Assembly: GCA_023935145.1 (NCBI GenBank)
Contig: CM043702.1
Coordinates: 77,779,320 to 77,843,319, forward strand
Source of the DNA: Bretschneidera sinensis
Lineage: Eukaryota > Streptophyta > Magnoliopsida > Brassicales > Akaniaceae
DNA length: 64,000 bases
Direction of reading: 5' to 3'
The position numbers and the translations under genes were made by a program. Positions within the stretch are counted from its first letter, which is position 1, and each line of letters opens with the position of its first letter. The notes beneath the pieces were generated by a model. That model saw only the letters and a program-made list of their open reading frames with translations. It was not told the DNA's origin and made no database searches. This document shows positions 19,009-29,493 of this stretch, piece after piece.

Positions 19009-19857
19009 CCCCACTCCACTTCAGCTTTGAGGATCATTTGGGAGCAGATCTAGAAGGCCTTTAGGAGGAATCCGGAGAAATTTTGGAGGGCAAGCTGAGG
19101 AATCTCCAAAGCTTTGCTACCAAGGGAGAGATCATTGAGAGGCCGAAGGCAACTCAAGAAAGCATGAGCCCGATGGCCAACTAATCTCCAAGCAAGGCAA
19201 AAGGGTGAATCCCTAGGTGTAGTTGTTCTTATTTTCTTTTCTTAATTCAGTTTGTAGTGTGGATTTATTATCATTAAACATTGTTATGATTTACTTTTAA
19301 TCTAATTAGAAGATTTCCCCTTAATCCACTGATTGCATCTTTCTCCCCCATATAAGTTTAGTCATGCTCTTCTTATGTGATGTTGTTGAGGTGTGATTGA
19401 GTCCGGTAGATTTCTCTTATAGATTTGTCCATTACTGCAGTATTGTCATTATGATATATTGTCGTTTCTTGATAATCTATAAGTTAGGTCATGTGTGCTT
19501 GAAAGTAAAGGGTATTTCATAACAATTACATTAGGGTTTACTTGTGCTTAATTGAATATTTGCCAATTGCTTGTTTGGGATGTGAAACATGCAATCGAGA
19601 TAAAAACAATTGAATCAAGATTGGAATAAGGCAACAAACCTAGGGAGGATTTTCGGAACCTTGTTATATGTCTCCATTATATTATTCAAATATTTACACA
19701 ACTCTTTCACTATCAAAAACTCAGATTCTTTCGTTTAACTTTTATCGTTTATGTTAAAGTTCACACCTTCTGTTGTAGTTATCTTGTTTCCCTGTGGAAT
19801 CGACACCTCAAAGCTGTGCTACAACTACCATGTTATACTTTTGGCATAATCAATAGG

Positions 19858-20401
19858 TGTTGTAGGTTTGGATGCCATAAACATAGTTTGGGTTTCCTCT
19901 GACAACTCTACATGCCTCTTCATAGTTAAAGTCTAGAAGTCAACTATCTCTTACCTATTTGATAACCTCCATAGGCAATTTTAGGATTTTCAGTAAGAGA
20001 CTTGCTGACACAGTAAATTCCCTACCCTGAACCATGGAATTGAAACGAGGGATGTCAAGATTGGGTTGAATCATGTTTGAGTAAAATTGGTGGATTAGTC
20101 TACGGTAATATTTTGCATTAATTTTGACTAATGAGGTCTACCCTAGTCTAATAAACAAAGGTTCAATATCAAAATTACTAAATCTAAGGGAGTCAAAACC
20201 TACAAGTTTACCAGGCATAATATCTTTATCTCAGATCACTGAACCATTCCTCTCCTTAGCCTCTTCATTCCAAAAATTTGAGATGTCCAATTCCTCAATG
20301 TCCAGATTGCTTGATTCTCCTTCTTTTCCTTTTTCCTTCTTTTTTTGAGAAGCTTTTTGCTTCCCTGTTAAAGTCTTGAGACATTTGGGATGTTTAGCCA
20401 T
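19858..20401 (-). pseudogene. HOST env-like ORF, N-terminal part
   Basis: A minus-strand ATG at 20401-20399 starts MAKHPKCLKTLTGKQKASQK, a basic, charged N-terminus. In-frame stops follow within 60 codons, but collinear sequence continues to the SOLO insertion point and resumes at 11191. It lies directly downstream of RNase H on the minus strand, as the extra ORF of SIRE elements does. DNA just upstream (20720-20890) carries AGTCGACT-type palindromes like those in the HOST LTRs. Confidence 0.5.
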
Positions 20402-21341
20402 AGTGAAAAGTGAGAGGATTTGAGGAGGGAATGAGAGAAAAGATATGATTTTTGAAGAAAAATCTAGGGTTTTAGAGAGAGAATAAGAGGCGTCCGTTTC
20501 AAGGGTTTCAAAATTTGAAGAGAAATTTTAGGGATTTTGAATGAAAAATGTGAGATAAGGATTGGGTTATCATTTTTAGAAGTAAATTTGATTTGAATTT
20601 GTAGAGAAACTAGATAAAATTTAGAGAAATGACTGAAAACGACTAGAAGTGGGAGAGTGAGAATCTCAAATTTTGTTTTAATGGAGTTTTAAAATTGACA
20701 GGGTTTTTAAAAATGGAAAAAATTGCGAGTTCAGTTGACTGAAGAGGTTCATTTAGTCGACTAGATGAGTTCATTCAGTCAACTGGATGAACTTTCAGTT
20801 GACTTAATGAGAGACAGAGAGTTAGGTTTCAAAAACACGAAGGCTTCAATCGACTGAATGAAATTTTTTCTTCATTCAGTCGACTAGATTAGGATTTTCA
20901 AGGAAAAATCCAAACTCTAGTTTGAAAAATTTGTAAGTCTTAATTATTTTATGCCATTCTTGAGTGAGGGAAACAATAAATGTGAGTTAATGCTCATTCA
21001 CTCAGTGGCATATATGTATATGATGAATGAGATGCACTCAAACATATGAACATTCAAGGCTTTTCAATCCCATTAGCATTCTAATTTTACCAAAGTTTTC
21101 TTCATTTAAAGGTTTACTAAGAATATCAATAATTTCATATTCTGTAGGTATGAATTCAAGTTTGATATCACTTTTTTGAGCATGATCTCTTATAAAGTGA
21201 TGTTAAATCTCAATGTGTTTAGTTCTAGAATGCTGAATTAGGTTATTGGTTAGATTGATAGCACTAGTGTTATCACAAAAAAATTGATATATTTTCAAAA
21301 TTTATTCCATAGTCTTTTAGTTGCTGTTTTATCCATAAAAG

Positions 21342-22304
21342 TTATGCACAACAACTACCGACAGCTACATATTCCGCTTCGGTGGTTGATAGTGCAACGA
21401 AATTTTGTTTCTTTGAAAACCAAGAAGATAACACAGCACTAAGAAATTGGCATGTTCCACTAGTACTTTTTCTATCAATTCTATAACCAAAAAAATCAGC
21501 ATCCGAGTACCCAACTAGCTCAAAATGTGACTTTCTTGAATACCATAGTTCTAAATTTTGAGTACTATTCAAATATCTTAAGATTCTTCTTACAGAAAAA
21601 TATGGGATTCCTTAGGATTAACTTGGAATGTAGCACACATACATACACTAAACATTATATTGGGTCTACTAGCAGTTAAATATATTAAGGCTCCTATCAT
21701 ACTTTTATAATTTTTAGTATCTACACATTTACCTCATTTATTTAAGTCAAACATTTTAGAGGTGGTCATGGGAGTGCCAATTGTTTTGAATTCTCAATCC
21801 CAAACTTCTTTAGTAAGTCCTTGGCGTATTTGGATTGATTGATGAAAATGCCTCCCTTTGATTGTTTGATTTGAAGTCAAAGAAAGTAGGTAAGCTCTCC
21901 CATCATACTTATCTCAAATTTGTCTTGCATACACTTAGCAAATTCTTGTCATATAGATTCATTAGAGGCACCAAATATAATATCATCTATATAAATTTGT
22001 TCTAAAAGTATATCATGCTTTTGAGTTTTTGTAAAGAGAGTTGTATATATTTTTTCTCTTATAAAACCATTTTCAAGTAAAAACTTGCTTAACCTTTCAT
22101 ACCATGCTTTTGGAGCTTGCTTTAACCCATAAAAGGCTTTAGAAAGCCTAGAAGCATGGTTTGGAAAGTTAAGATCTTCAAAACCAAGAGGTTGTTCAAC
22201 ACAGATATCTTCTTCAGTAAAGTATTTAAGGATGCACTTTCTACATCCATTTGAAATAATTTGAAGTTCTTAAATCATGCAAATGCAAGAAACATACGTA
22301 TAGC
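21342..22304 (-). pseudogene. HOST reverse transcriptase (C-terminal part) and RNase H
   Basis: Minus strand, from the ATH-B insertion point at 22304: GLKQAPKAWYERLSKFLLEN, then the catalytic box IYIDDIIFGA near 21977-22000, then RNase H with VGYSDADFFGYRIDRKSTSG and FVALSTTEAEYVA to 21342. These are Copia RT and RNase H signatures and closest in style to SIRE-type elements. Stops interrupt the frame, for example after ASNESI. The N-terminal RT half continues at 36775 on the far side of ATH-B. Confidence 0.8.
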
Positions 22305-22481
22305 TGATAAGCGCTTAAATATTCATATTTAAGTCCCTTAATTTACATTTGTTAAGCTCTTTCTGTGCATATTCTATTATGTTTTACTTCATTTTGTGTT
22401 TTCTGTGTTTGTGATAGGCTTGTGAAGAAAAGAAACCATCATGAAGCCTTAAAGGGAGAAAGCTGAAAAAGCTGGAAGAAG

Positions 22482-22590
22482 CTGGTGCGATCGAGTGCAC
22501 AAGTACTCGTGCGCACAAGAAGAAGGCTCGAACGCAAGGTTACACTCGAGTGCATAAGCAAGAGATCGAGCGTATGCGTACGGGCGTGAA
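22482..22590. repeat. Decayed TGCGMTCGAKCGCA array in ATH-B 5' LTR
   Basis: Copies such as GTGCGATCGAGTGCAC, GGCTCGAACGCAAG and ACACTCGAGTGCAT show many CpG to TpG/CpA changes relative to the matching array in the 3' LTR (35664-35780). The array is about 80-190 bp upstream of the TATA box. Confidence 0.75.
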
Positions 22591-22890
22591 CAGTAAAAAC
22601 AGTAGCACCTGTTTTGGAAAGAATTCTCCATATCTTGTTTTGGAAACTAGGTTTCGAGACACTCTTAGAACCCTATATATAGGCTTATAAAACACAGAAA
22701 ACAAATCCTTATTTTTATCTTTTGCTGTGGCTTGAAGTTATAAGCTTTGGAGAGGAATTGATGAATCATCTCCACAGTATTCTTCGGGTTTTATTTTTCA
22801 GTTTTAGTTTATGTTATCATGATGTTTATCATACACAGCATGTGTAACTAACTCTTTATAGGGCTCGATTGAAGCCCTAATTATGCTTTT

Positions 22891-22925
<35 letters not shown>

Positions 22926-23564
22926 TTGATTACCTTTTCCAATAGCCATGTTATGATGCTTTATTGATTAATACCTGTTTATATTTAAATTCCTCATATG
23001 TGTGTGTTTAATCAACGTATGCATGTGGTATGGATTAGTTAGTTGAACCAATTTGGATGACCGAGTCCTGGGTTCAACAAAAGTAACAAAAAATATCTTA
23101 TCCAGATTCTTGGTTTAATCAACATGGGAAACCGGGAGTATACACCATACCCTAGGTCTCGTGTGGTTCTCGATTTCCATAAATCTTATGCTCTCGTAAG
23201 GAACAACTCAACATACACAATGCTGAATCCCTTAAGAGAGAAAAGAGTTAGAGTAGATACCATGCCTAACTCATTGCTTAGGGAGATTAATAGCTTAAGG
23301 AGTAGATACCATGCCCTTAGGTTGACAACCATTAGGTATTCATAGTATGGCTAGAGCATTGGGACATTACTTATTAGGAAAGTATTATTAGTGGTGTATG
23401 ATGAGTCTAAAATATTGCATATTTTAGACCCTTAACTTATATTTGTTATGCTCTTAGTTAGTATTATTTTACTCTATTTTACGTTTTTCTTGTGTTTTGT
23501 GTGTTTTTACAGCTTTGTGGAGAAAGTGCAGCATTTCAGGTTGATTTGAAGCTTCTGGAGACAT

Positions 23565-23768
23565 TGCGCTCGATCGCAACAGACATGCGATCGAGCGCAC
23601 CAGCGCTCGAGCGCACCAGCGCTCGAGCGCACCTGCCTTTGAACGAGCGCAAGGTCAACATCCCACATCGAAATATTTGAAGATCAGTGCATCTGCGATC
23701 GATCGCAGAAGACATGCGATCGAGCGCACATGAGATCGTGCGCACAAGACATGCGATCGAGCGCACAC
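23565..23768. repeat. TGCGMTCGAKCGCA array in ATH-C 5' LTR
   Basis: Includes TTGCGCTCGATCGCA, ATGCGATCGAGCGCA, two GCGCTCGAGCGC units (a perfect 12-bp palindrome), TGCGATCGATCGCA (a perfect 14-bp palindrome) and further ATGCGATCGAGCGCA copies. It ends 8 bp before the USE motif. Confidence 0.92.
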
Positions 23769-23776
23769 GGGCCTGT

Positions 23777-23828
23777 ATCCCACATCGTTTCTGCAACCTG
23801 TTTTACTCCGGGTCTTCCCCTATATAAA
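23777..23828 (+). promoter_or_regulatory. ATH-C 5' LTR core promoter: USE plus TATA
   Basis: ATCCCACATCG at 23777-23787, 33 bp, then TATATAAA at 23821-23828. A second copy of the motif lies upstream at about 23660-23670. Spacing matches plant polymerase II U-snRNA genes. Confidence 0.78.
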
Positions 23829-24648
23829 CACCATTTGGCTTCATAATCCAATGTACAATTCCTAAGCCACTTTGGTGTTTACCGGTGGACTTCCGCCAGC
23901 ATTCTGGTGGATCCCGAAGGCATTGCTACCACGAGGGGAAGCGCCGCCCGTCAGCGAGTGGAATTTCTCTCATGTAAAGTTGTTTATTTATTTATTTATA
24001 TTCAGTTGTTTTAGTTTAAATGTTTAGTACTTGTTATTATAGTTTTATAATTATGAGTGGCTAGACTCTTCAGCTAAGGTTGAAGATGAAGCCCCGCCGT
24101 TGTTTGGCGTAGTAGTTCAGATTTGCTTGTACAAATCTGACAATTTTTAGTATAAATGTTCTGTCAATTATTTGAGTTAATCTTATAATTGATTGAGTTT
24201 AAATTGTCTGTTGGATTTTCTTTGTGTTTCATCTGATGGATACATTGAATGCTTTTCGATTAAATTGGATTCCCTTTGTGATTTGTTAAGAGCGGATACA
24301 TCGGGTGCTTTTGGTTTAGTTGGGATATTCTTTGTTTTTTGTCTTATAGTTGGATTCATTGAATGTTTTGATAGGCTATATTTTTAGAACATGTATGCTT
24401 AACTTTGGTGGGGTGGATTTGGAAACCTTAGTGCCTTTTTTATTAGTTTTTAAATCAATTTAATTTAGTTTTAATTTATTTTGCAATATCATTCTGAAAT
24501 TTGGAACTAGGTTAAAATAGAGTTAGTTTAGATTAAAAATTATATTTTCACAACGCAATTCCCTGTGGATTCGACCTCGCACTTGCACAACGCTATATTG
24601 CAAACGACTCGTGCGCTTGCGAGTAATTTAAAACTCACAACAAGTTTT

Positions 24649-24666
24649 TGGCGCCGTTGCCGGGGA
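24649..24666 (+). promoter_or_regulatory. ATH-C primer binding site
   Basis: TGGCGCCGTTGCCGGGGA starts six bases after the LTR end; the sequence is the tRNA-Asp-type site common in Athila elements. Confidence 0.85.
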
Positions 24667-24781
24667 ATTGTTTTGTTTGTGAAAATTTTTGGTCTGAATT
24701 GATTTTATTTTTCTACTAGTTAGTTATCAATAAAAAAAAAAATAAAAAAAATTATTTAATTAAAAAAAAAAAAAAAAAATC

Positions 24782-26497
24782 ATGTGGATGAATCCAGCGC
24801 CGGTTTCACAGTCTTTAGAGGACGCCCTCAAGGATTTCATTAAAATGACCGGCCCGTCCCTCAATACTGCCAACACTTTCAATGTTGAAAGTTGTTCCAT
24901 CTGTGCTAGTCCCATGCATCTAGCACAGAATTGCCCATCAATGCCGGCTTGTGCCGAGTATCCTATGGAACAAATGAATGCTTTCAATGACTGTTGTTGG
25001 CAATCAAATGGATCTTGCTCCGAAACATACAATCCAGGGTGGTGGGACCACTCTAATTTTTCATGGGAGCAGAACCAACCAATGAATCAGGGAGGAGCCC
25101 CTTACCATGCTCACAATCAATACACTCCCGAATTTCCTCCACCAATTCCAAATTATGGTCACTCAGCTTATCCAGCACCATCACCCGCTTACCAAGCTCC
25201 CATTCAAGCGCCAGCATCGGTTTCACAGTCATTGGAGGACGCTCTCAATGATTTCATGAAAACGACTAGCCAATCTATGAGTGAAGTGATGAGTGCAACA
25301 ATAGAAAACACCCAAGCGATTGCCACACTAGAGAGTCAAATTGATCAAATCGCAAGTTATGTGGGTGAAGGAGAGGAAGGAACGTTCCCCAGTCAAACTG
25401 AGCCTAACCCAAAGGAACAGTTTGCGGTGGGAAATTCTCCAATGCATTGGCAGGAACAAGTGCAATCAACTGTCCCATACTTGTCTGGGAGACAAGTGGA
25501 CAATCAAGTGGAAGAGAACCCTGCTATGCACCAAGGGCAAGAGAGTGGCAACAATGAGAAGAGAGATGCTGAGCCATCTACAGCCACTCGTATTATTAAG
25601 GATCTCTCTAGGTCGTTTTTACCTAAAGCACCTTACCCTGAGAGACTACAAGTGCCCAAGAAAGAAGGGAAGTCTGAGGACATTATGGAGGCATGCTTTG
25701 CTCAATTTGAAGAGGATTTGGACTTAGACAAGTTACTTGAGCAAGCAAATACTATCGTGGAGTTTGCTCCTCAGAAGAGCAGTGAGACGGAGGAGATTAT
25801 GGATGAATCACGTATTGAGGACCCCATGGAGGCATGCTTTGCTCAATTTGAAGAGGATTTGGGCTTAGATAAGTTGTTTGAGCAAGCTAATGCTACTTTG
25901 GAGTCTGCACCTCTAAAGATCAGTGAGACGGAGGAAACCACAACACCTGAACCTCACAAGAAGGAACTTAAGCCTTTACTGGATAATCTTGAGTATAAGT
26001 TCCCAGGTCCAGCAGATTCTTTGCCTACAATTATAGCTTTAGATTTGGGTGATGCTCCAGAGGAGAAATTATTGGACGTCTTAAGAGAGCATCAGGAAGC
26101 TATAGGCTGGACTATTGAAGATGTCAAAGGAATCAACCCCTCGGTGGTGACGTACATGATACAGTTGGAGGAGAATGCCAAGCCATCGAGGGAGCCACAA
26201 AGAAGGCTCAACCCTGCTTTGCAAGAGGTTGTGAGGGCGAAAGATATTAAGCTGTTAGAGGCAGGGATCATTTATCCCATCTCTGATAGCAAGTGGGTGA
26301 GCCAGATTCCAATCGTTCCCAAACGTGCTGAATTTACGGTAGTAAATAAAGACAACGAGTTGGTTCCAACTCGAGTACAGTCAAGATGGAGAAAGTGTCT
26401 AGACTACCGTAAATTGAATGATGCCACTAGGCCTGATCATTTTCCATTCCCATTTATTGATCAGATGGTGGAGAGCTTAGTTGGGTCTGTTTACTAA
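24782..26497 (+). CDS. ATH-C chimeric gag / truncated RT protein, 571 codons, intact
   Basis: Opens at the ATG-containing frame at 24782 and runs uninterrupted. Residues 39-52 form a nucleocapsid-like finger (CSICASPMHLAQNC), then SETYNPGWWDHSNFSW, the Athila gag hallmark. A segment VSQSLEDAL(K/N)DF appears twice (about residues 8 and 147), and MEACFAQFEEDL(D/G)LDKL twice (about 302 and 350). The last 180 residues match the start of Athila pol: GWTIEDVKGINPSVV, GIIYPISDSKWVS, CLDYRKLNDATRPDHFPFPF, ending IDQMVESLVGSVY. Thus the RT fingers are kept and the catalytic palm lost. It has no capsid domain and no protease. The function is unknown; it may be a trans-mobilised passenger or interfere with its relatives. 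Confidence 0.82.
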   Translation: MWMNPAPVSQSLEDALKDFIKMTGPSLNTANTFNVESCSICASPMHLAQNCPSMPACAEYPMEQMNAFNDCCWQSNGSCSETYNPGWWDHSNFSWEQNQPMNQGGAPYHAHNQYTPEFPPPIPNYGHSAYPAPSPAYQAPIQAPASVSQSLEDALNDFMKTTSQSMSEVMSATIENTQAIATLESQIDQIASYVGEGEEGTFPSQTEPNPKEQFAVGNSPMHWQEQVQSTVPYLSGRQVDNQVEENPAMHQGQESGNNEKRDAEPSTATRIIKDLSRSFLPKAPYPERLQVPKKEGKSEDIMEACFAQFEEDLDLDKLLEQANTIVEFAPQKSSETEEIMDESRIEDPMEACFAQFEEDLGLDKLFEQANATLESAPLKISETEETTTPEPHKKELKPLLDNLEYKFPGPADSLPTIIALDLGDAPEEKLLDVLREHQEAIGWTIEDVKGINPSVVTYMIQLEENAKPSREPQRRLNPALQEVVRAKDIKLLEAGIIYPISDSKWVSQIPIVPKRAEFTVVNKDNELVPTRVQSRWRKCLDYRKLNDATRPDHFPFPFIDQMVESLVGSVY

Positions 26498-26502
26498 TGT
26501 TG

Positions 26503-26555
26503 GGTCTGGCTGAAGACGTTAAACTTAGCGCTCATGGGAGGCACCCCACAGCTTA
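26503..26555 (+). other. Conserved post-coding block (ATH-C copy)
   Basis: TGGCTGAAGACGTTAAACTT then AGCGCTCATGGGAGGCACCC, six bases after the stop codon. It is the best preserved of the four copies. Confidence 0.8.
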
Positions 26556-27796
26556 TCTTTTCTTTAGTTTATTTATTATTTCGCATTTTTATGATTAATG
26601 TTTGTTTCCAGTATTTTTTGTTTTCCAGTTTTTATTTTTCAGGGACAAAGCGTACTTCAGTTCAAGTTTGGGGGTATGCTATGAGCCATACCAGTCCAGA
26701 TAGTTCTCCATATCTCAGGTCAGCTCTTTCCATATTAGTCACACATTGGGGTCAATGTGTAATTTAAGTTTGGGGGTATGGGAGACACATCACACACTTT
26801 GTCCTAATTTGTTGTCTTTTCGTCATAGAGATAAATGCATGCTCATGTTATCGTGAAATTTTAGTTGATCTAAACATTTTCTGTGATGTGATGTCATTGG
26901 TGAGCTTAACATTTTGAACACATGATCTGGTGATAAATTTTTAAAATTTAGTTACTTACTTTAGGCATTTTGAGAATTCACATGTTTGATCTAATCTCAC
27001 ACGAGCACATTAGCACAAATTATGTGAGGTATGACACGTGATTTTAATGTGTATTTTTCCTTATCTTAACTGAAACTGGATGACTTGTTGGATGAACTCT
27101 TGGGCATAGGAAAATAAAAAAATAAAAAAAAAATAAAAAAAAATTATCAATAAACTTTTCGCTGAGTAACTGGACCTCTTGCCTCAGTAAGCAGTGAGTG
27201 TTCACGTCAAAAGGTGAAATTTTGCTTGTTAATATTAAGGTCGGTTTAATTTCGTAGCCTTTTTGACTTGAGTTAGTAAGTCCTTAGGGGTGTCTTTACA
27301 CCTAATGCTCTAAAACCATCTGGTTTGGGAGTCATTGACTCAACACTCGCTACATGGGTCAATTAGAAAGCTTAAGGGAACTAAACATAGCCGTGCCTTA
27401 TTAAAAAAAAAAAAAAAAAAAAAAGGGTGAATAAAATAAAAACTATGCCTTTTTGTTCATTTTTGATGGGAAATTCGGTGAATCTTGAGACATGGAGACC
27501 TTACACATTAGAGTTACTTGGAAGCTTCATTTTTATGTACTAATTCACCTTACACTGATTCAAGATTGTGATGCCTTATCTTGCCTTTTGTAAGTAATTA
27601 GATTTTAACATTTCTATTCATTGCGAAGATGTGTTTACCTTTTTAAGCTTGCTTATGAATGAATATCATGATGATGTGTGCTCCTTAAATTTTTGGATAC
27701 CATGAGTGATGACTTTATCTTTATGTTCTTTGTTTTTCATTGAGTCTTTTATTTTGTTTTGCTAAGGGACTAGCAAAATATAAGTTTGGGGGTATT
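26556..27796 (+). other. ATH-C 3' noncoding region and polypurine tract
   Basis: No coding sequence. It contains AAGTTTGGGGGTATG-type tracts near 26666 and 26766, a TTGGGGTCAATGTG motif, a conserved CTTGCCTCAGTAAGCAGTGA block near 27178, and the presumed polypurine tract AAGTTTGGGGGTAT at 27782-27795 next to the 3' LTR. Confidence 0.75.
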
Positions 27797-29044
27797 TGAT
27801 GAGTCTAAAATATTGCATATTTTAGACCCTTAACTTATATTTGTTATGCTCTTAGTTAGTATTATTTTACTCTATTTTACGTTTTTCTTGTGTTTTGTGT
27901 GTTTTTACAGCTTTGTGGAGAAAGTGCAGCATTTCAGGTTGATTTGAAGCTTCTGGAGACATTGCGCTCGATCGCAACAGACATGCGATCGAGCGCACCT
28001 GCCTTTGAACGAGCGCAAGGTCAACATCCCACATCGAAATATTTGAAGATCAGTGCATCTGCGATCGATCGCAGAAGACATGCGATCGAGCGCACATGAG
28101 ATCGTGCGCACAAGACATGCGATCGATCGTACCTGCGATCGATCGCACCACACTGCGATCGAGCGCACACGGGCCTGTATCCCACATCGTTTCTGCAACC
28201 TGTTTTACTCCGGGTCTTCCCCTATATAAACACCATTTGGCTTCATAATCCAATGTACAATTCCTAAGCCACTTTGGTGTTTACCGGTGGACTTCCGCCA
28301 GCATTCTGGTGGATCCCGAAGGCATTGCTACCACGAGGGGAAGCGCCGCCCGTCAGCGAGTGGAATTTCTCTCATGTAAAGTTGTTTATTTATTTATTTA
28401 TATTCAGTTGTTTTAGTTTAAATGTTTAGTACTTGTTATTATAGTTTTATAATTATGAGTGGCTAGACTCTTCAGCTAAGGTTGAAGATGAAGCCCCGCC
28501 GTTGTTTGGCGTAGTAGTTCAGATTTGCTTGTACAAATCTGACAATTTTTAGTATAAATGTTCTGTCAATTATTTGAGTTAATCTTATAATTGATTGAGT
28601 TTAAATTGTCTGTTGGATTTTCTTTGTGTTTCATCTGATGGATACATTGAATGCTTTTCGATTAAATTGGATTCCCTTTGTGATTTGTTAAGAGCGGATA
28701 CATCGGGTGCTTTTGGTTTAGTTGGGATATTCTTTGTTTTTTGTCTTATAGTTGGATTCATTGAATGTTTTGATAGGCTATATTTTTAGAACATGTATGC
28801 TTAACTTTGGTGGGGTGGATTTGGAAACCTTAGTGCCTTTTTTATTAGTTTTTAAATCAATTTAATTTAGTTTTAATTTATTTTGCAATATCATTCTGAA
28901 ATTTGGAACTAGGTTAAAATAGAGTTAGTTTAGATTAAAAATTATATTTTCACAACGCAATTCCCTGTGGATTCGACCTCGCACTTGCACAACGCTATAT
29001 TGCAAACGACTCGTGCGCTTGCGAGTAATTTAAAACTCACAACA
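27797..29044 (+). repeat. ATH-C 3' LTR
   Basis: 1248 bp. USE at 28179-28189 and TATATAAA at 28223-28230, again 33 bp apart. Lacks the two 16-bp units of the 5' LTR and has an extra 36 bp containing TGCGATCGATCGCA (array about 27963-28170). Confidence 0.93.
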
Positions 29045-29343
29045 GTGTATATCAAAGCCTTATGTTCTTATCATTATCAATCTAGACTTAATAATTATTT
29101 CTCTCTTTTTATATTGCAAAATTGATTCTAACAGTTTTTGGCGTCGTTGTCGGAGATTGTGCTTAAATTTCTTTTTAGAATTATTTTTATCATTTAAACA
29201 TTGTTATTTCTTTTTTCTTCTATTCCATTTTTATCTCAAAGAAATTTTAAAGTTTTTGTTTTTATCTTATTTTTGTTTTAACCCTAATCTAATTCCTTTT
29301 TATTTTCTGTTTTAGGCACACCAGGAGAACTTTCTGTGCCACT

Positions 29344-29423
29344 TGCAATCGAACGCACCCTCCTGTGCGATCGAGCGCACCCTCCTGTGCAATCGAACGC
29401 ACCCTCCTGTGCGATCGAGCGCA
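29344..29423 (+). repeat. 22-bp tandem repeat of TGCGATCGAGCGCA in ATH-B leader
   Basis: Four motif copies start at 29344, 29366, 29388 and 29410, an exact 22-bp period, joined by CCCTCCTG. Copies 1 and 3 read TGCAATCGAACGCA and copies 2 and 4 TGCGATCGAGCGCA, so a 44-bp higher-order unit is also visible. Confidence 0.92.
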
Positions 29424-29493
29424 ATTTAGGCAGAGAGTTACCCGGGAAGCAGTGTTTAACTGCTGCATTTAAGCGATTATCACCGATTCATGC

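Larger units (their letters stand above)
11197..19852 (+). mobile_element. SOLO: plus-strand Athila-like solo LTR, split by ATH-A
   Basis: The LTR starts TGATGAGAGTC at 11197 and ends GGCATAATCA at 19852, flanked by a perfect target duplication ATAGG (11192-11196 and 19853-19857). Its two parts (11197-11634 and 18962-19852, plus one ATCCC copy) sum to about 1.3 kb, close to the 1.5-kb LTRs of ATH-A and ATH-D to which it is related in inverted orientation. No internal region is present, so it is a recombination product. It contains a TGCGMTCGAKCGCA array (about 11473-11627), and next to it a U-snRNA-type element and a decayed TATA box. Confidence 0.87.
23399..24642 (+). repeat. ATH-C 5' LTR
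   Basis: 1244 bp, TGATGAGTCTAAAA to ACTCACAACA. Compared with the 3' LTR it carries two extra 16-bp CAGCGCTCGAGCGCAC units and lacks a 36-bp segment further on. Elsewhere no substitution was seen. Confidence 0.93.
23399..29044 (+). mobile_element. ATH-C: very young non-autonomous Athila-like element in ATH-B 5' LTR
   Basis: LTRs at 23399-24642 and 27797-29044 look identical outside one repeat array, with a perfect target duplication GTGTA (23394-23398 and 29045-29049). An intact primer site TGGCGCCGTTGCCGGGGA (24649-24666, tRNA-Asp type) and polypurine tract AAGTTTGGGGGTAT (before 27797) are present. One open 571-codon frame is followed by the post-coding block and a conserved 3' noncoding region. 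It lacks capsid, protease, the RT catalytic core, RNase H and integrase, so it must depend on another element. It is the youngest insertion in the window by LTR identity. Confidence 0.93.
22305..29133 (+). repeat. ATH-B 5' LTR (split by ATH-C, 3' end deleted)
   Basis: Parts 22305-23398 and 29050-29133 match the intact 3' LTR at 35484-36769. The final roughly 130 bp of U5 are missing, the LTR jumping from GATTCTAA to CA just before the primer site. A TA run lies at about 22893-22922 and the TATA box TATATATAGG near 22671. No USE motif is present. Confidence 0.85.

Noticed and set aside
23777..24100. A real U-snRNA gene behind the USE/TATA pair
   Set aside because: DNA 25-300 bp downstream shows no U1, U2, U4, U5 or U6-like sequence and is continuous LTR; the same holds at the other six sites.
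24193..28789. Two identical 64-codon open frames (24193-24387 and 28595-28789)
   Set aside because: They are the same LTR segment present twice; no homology or promoter logic supports a gene.
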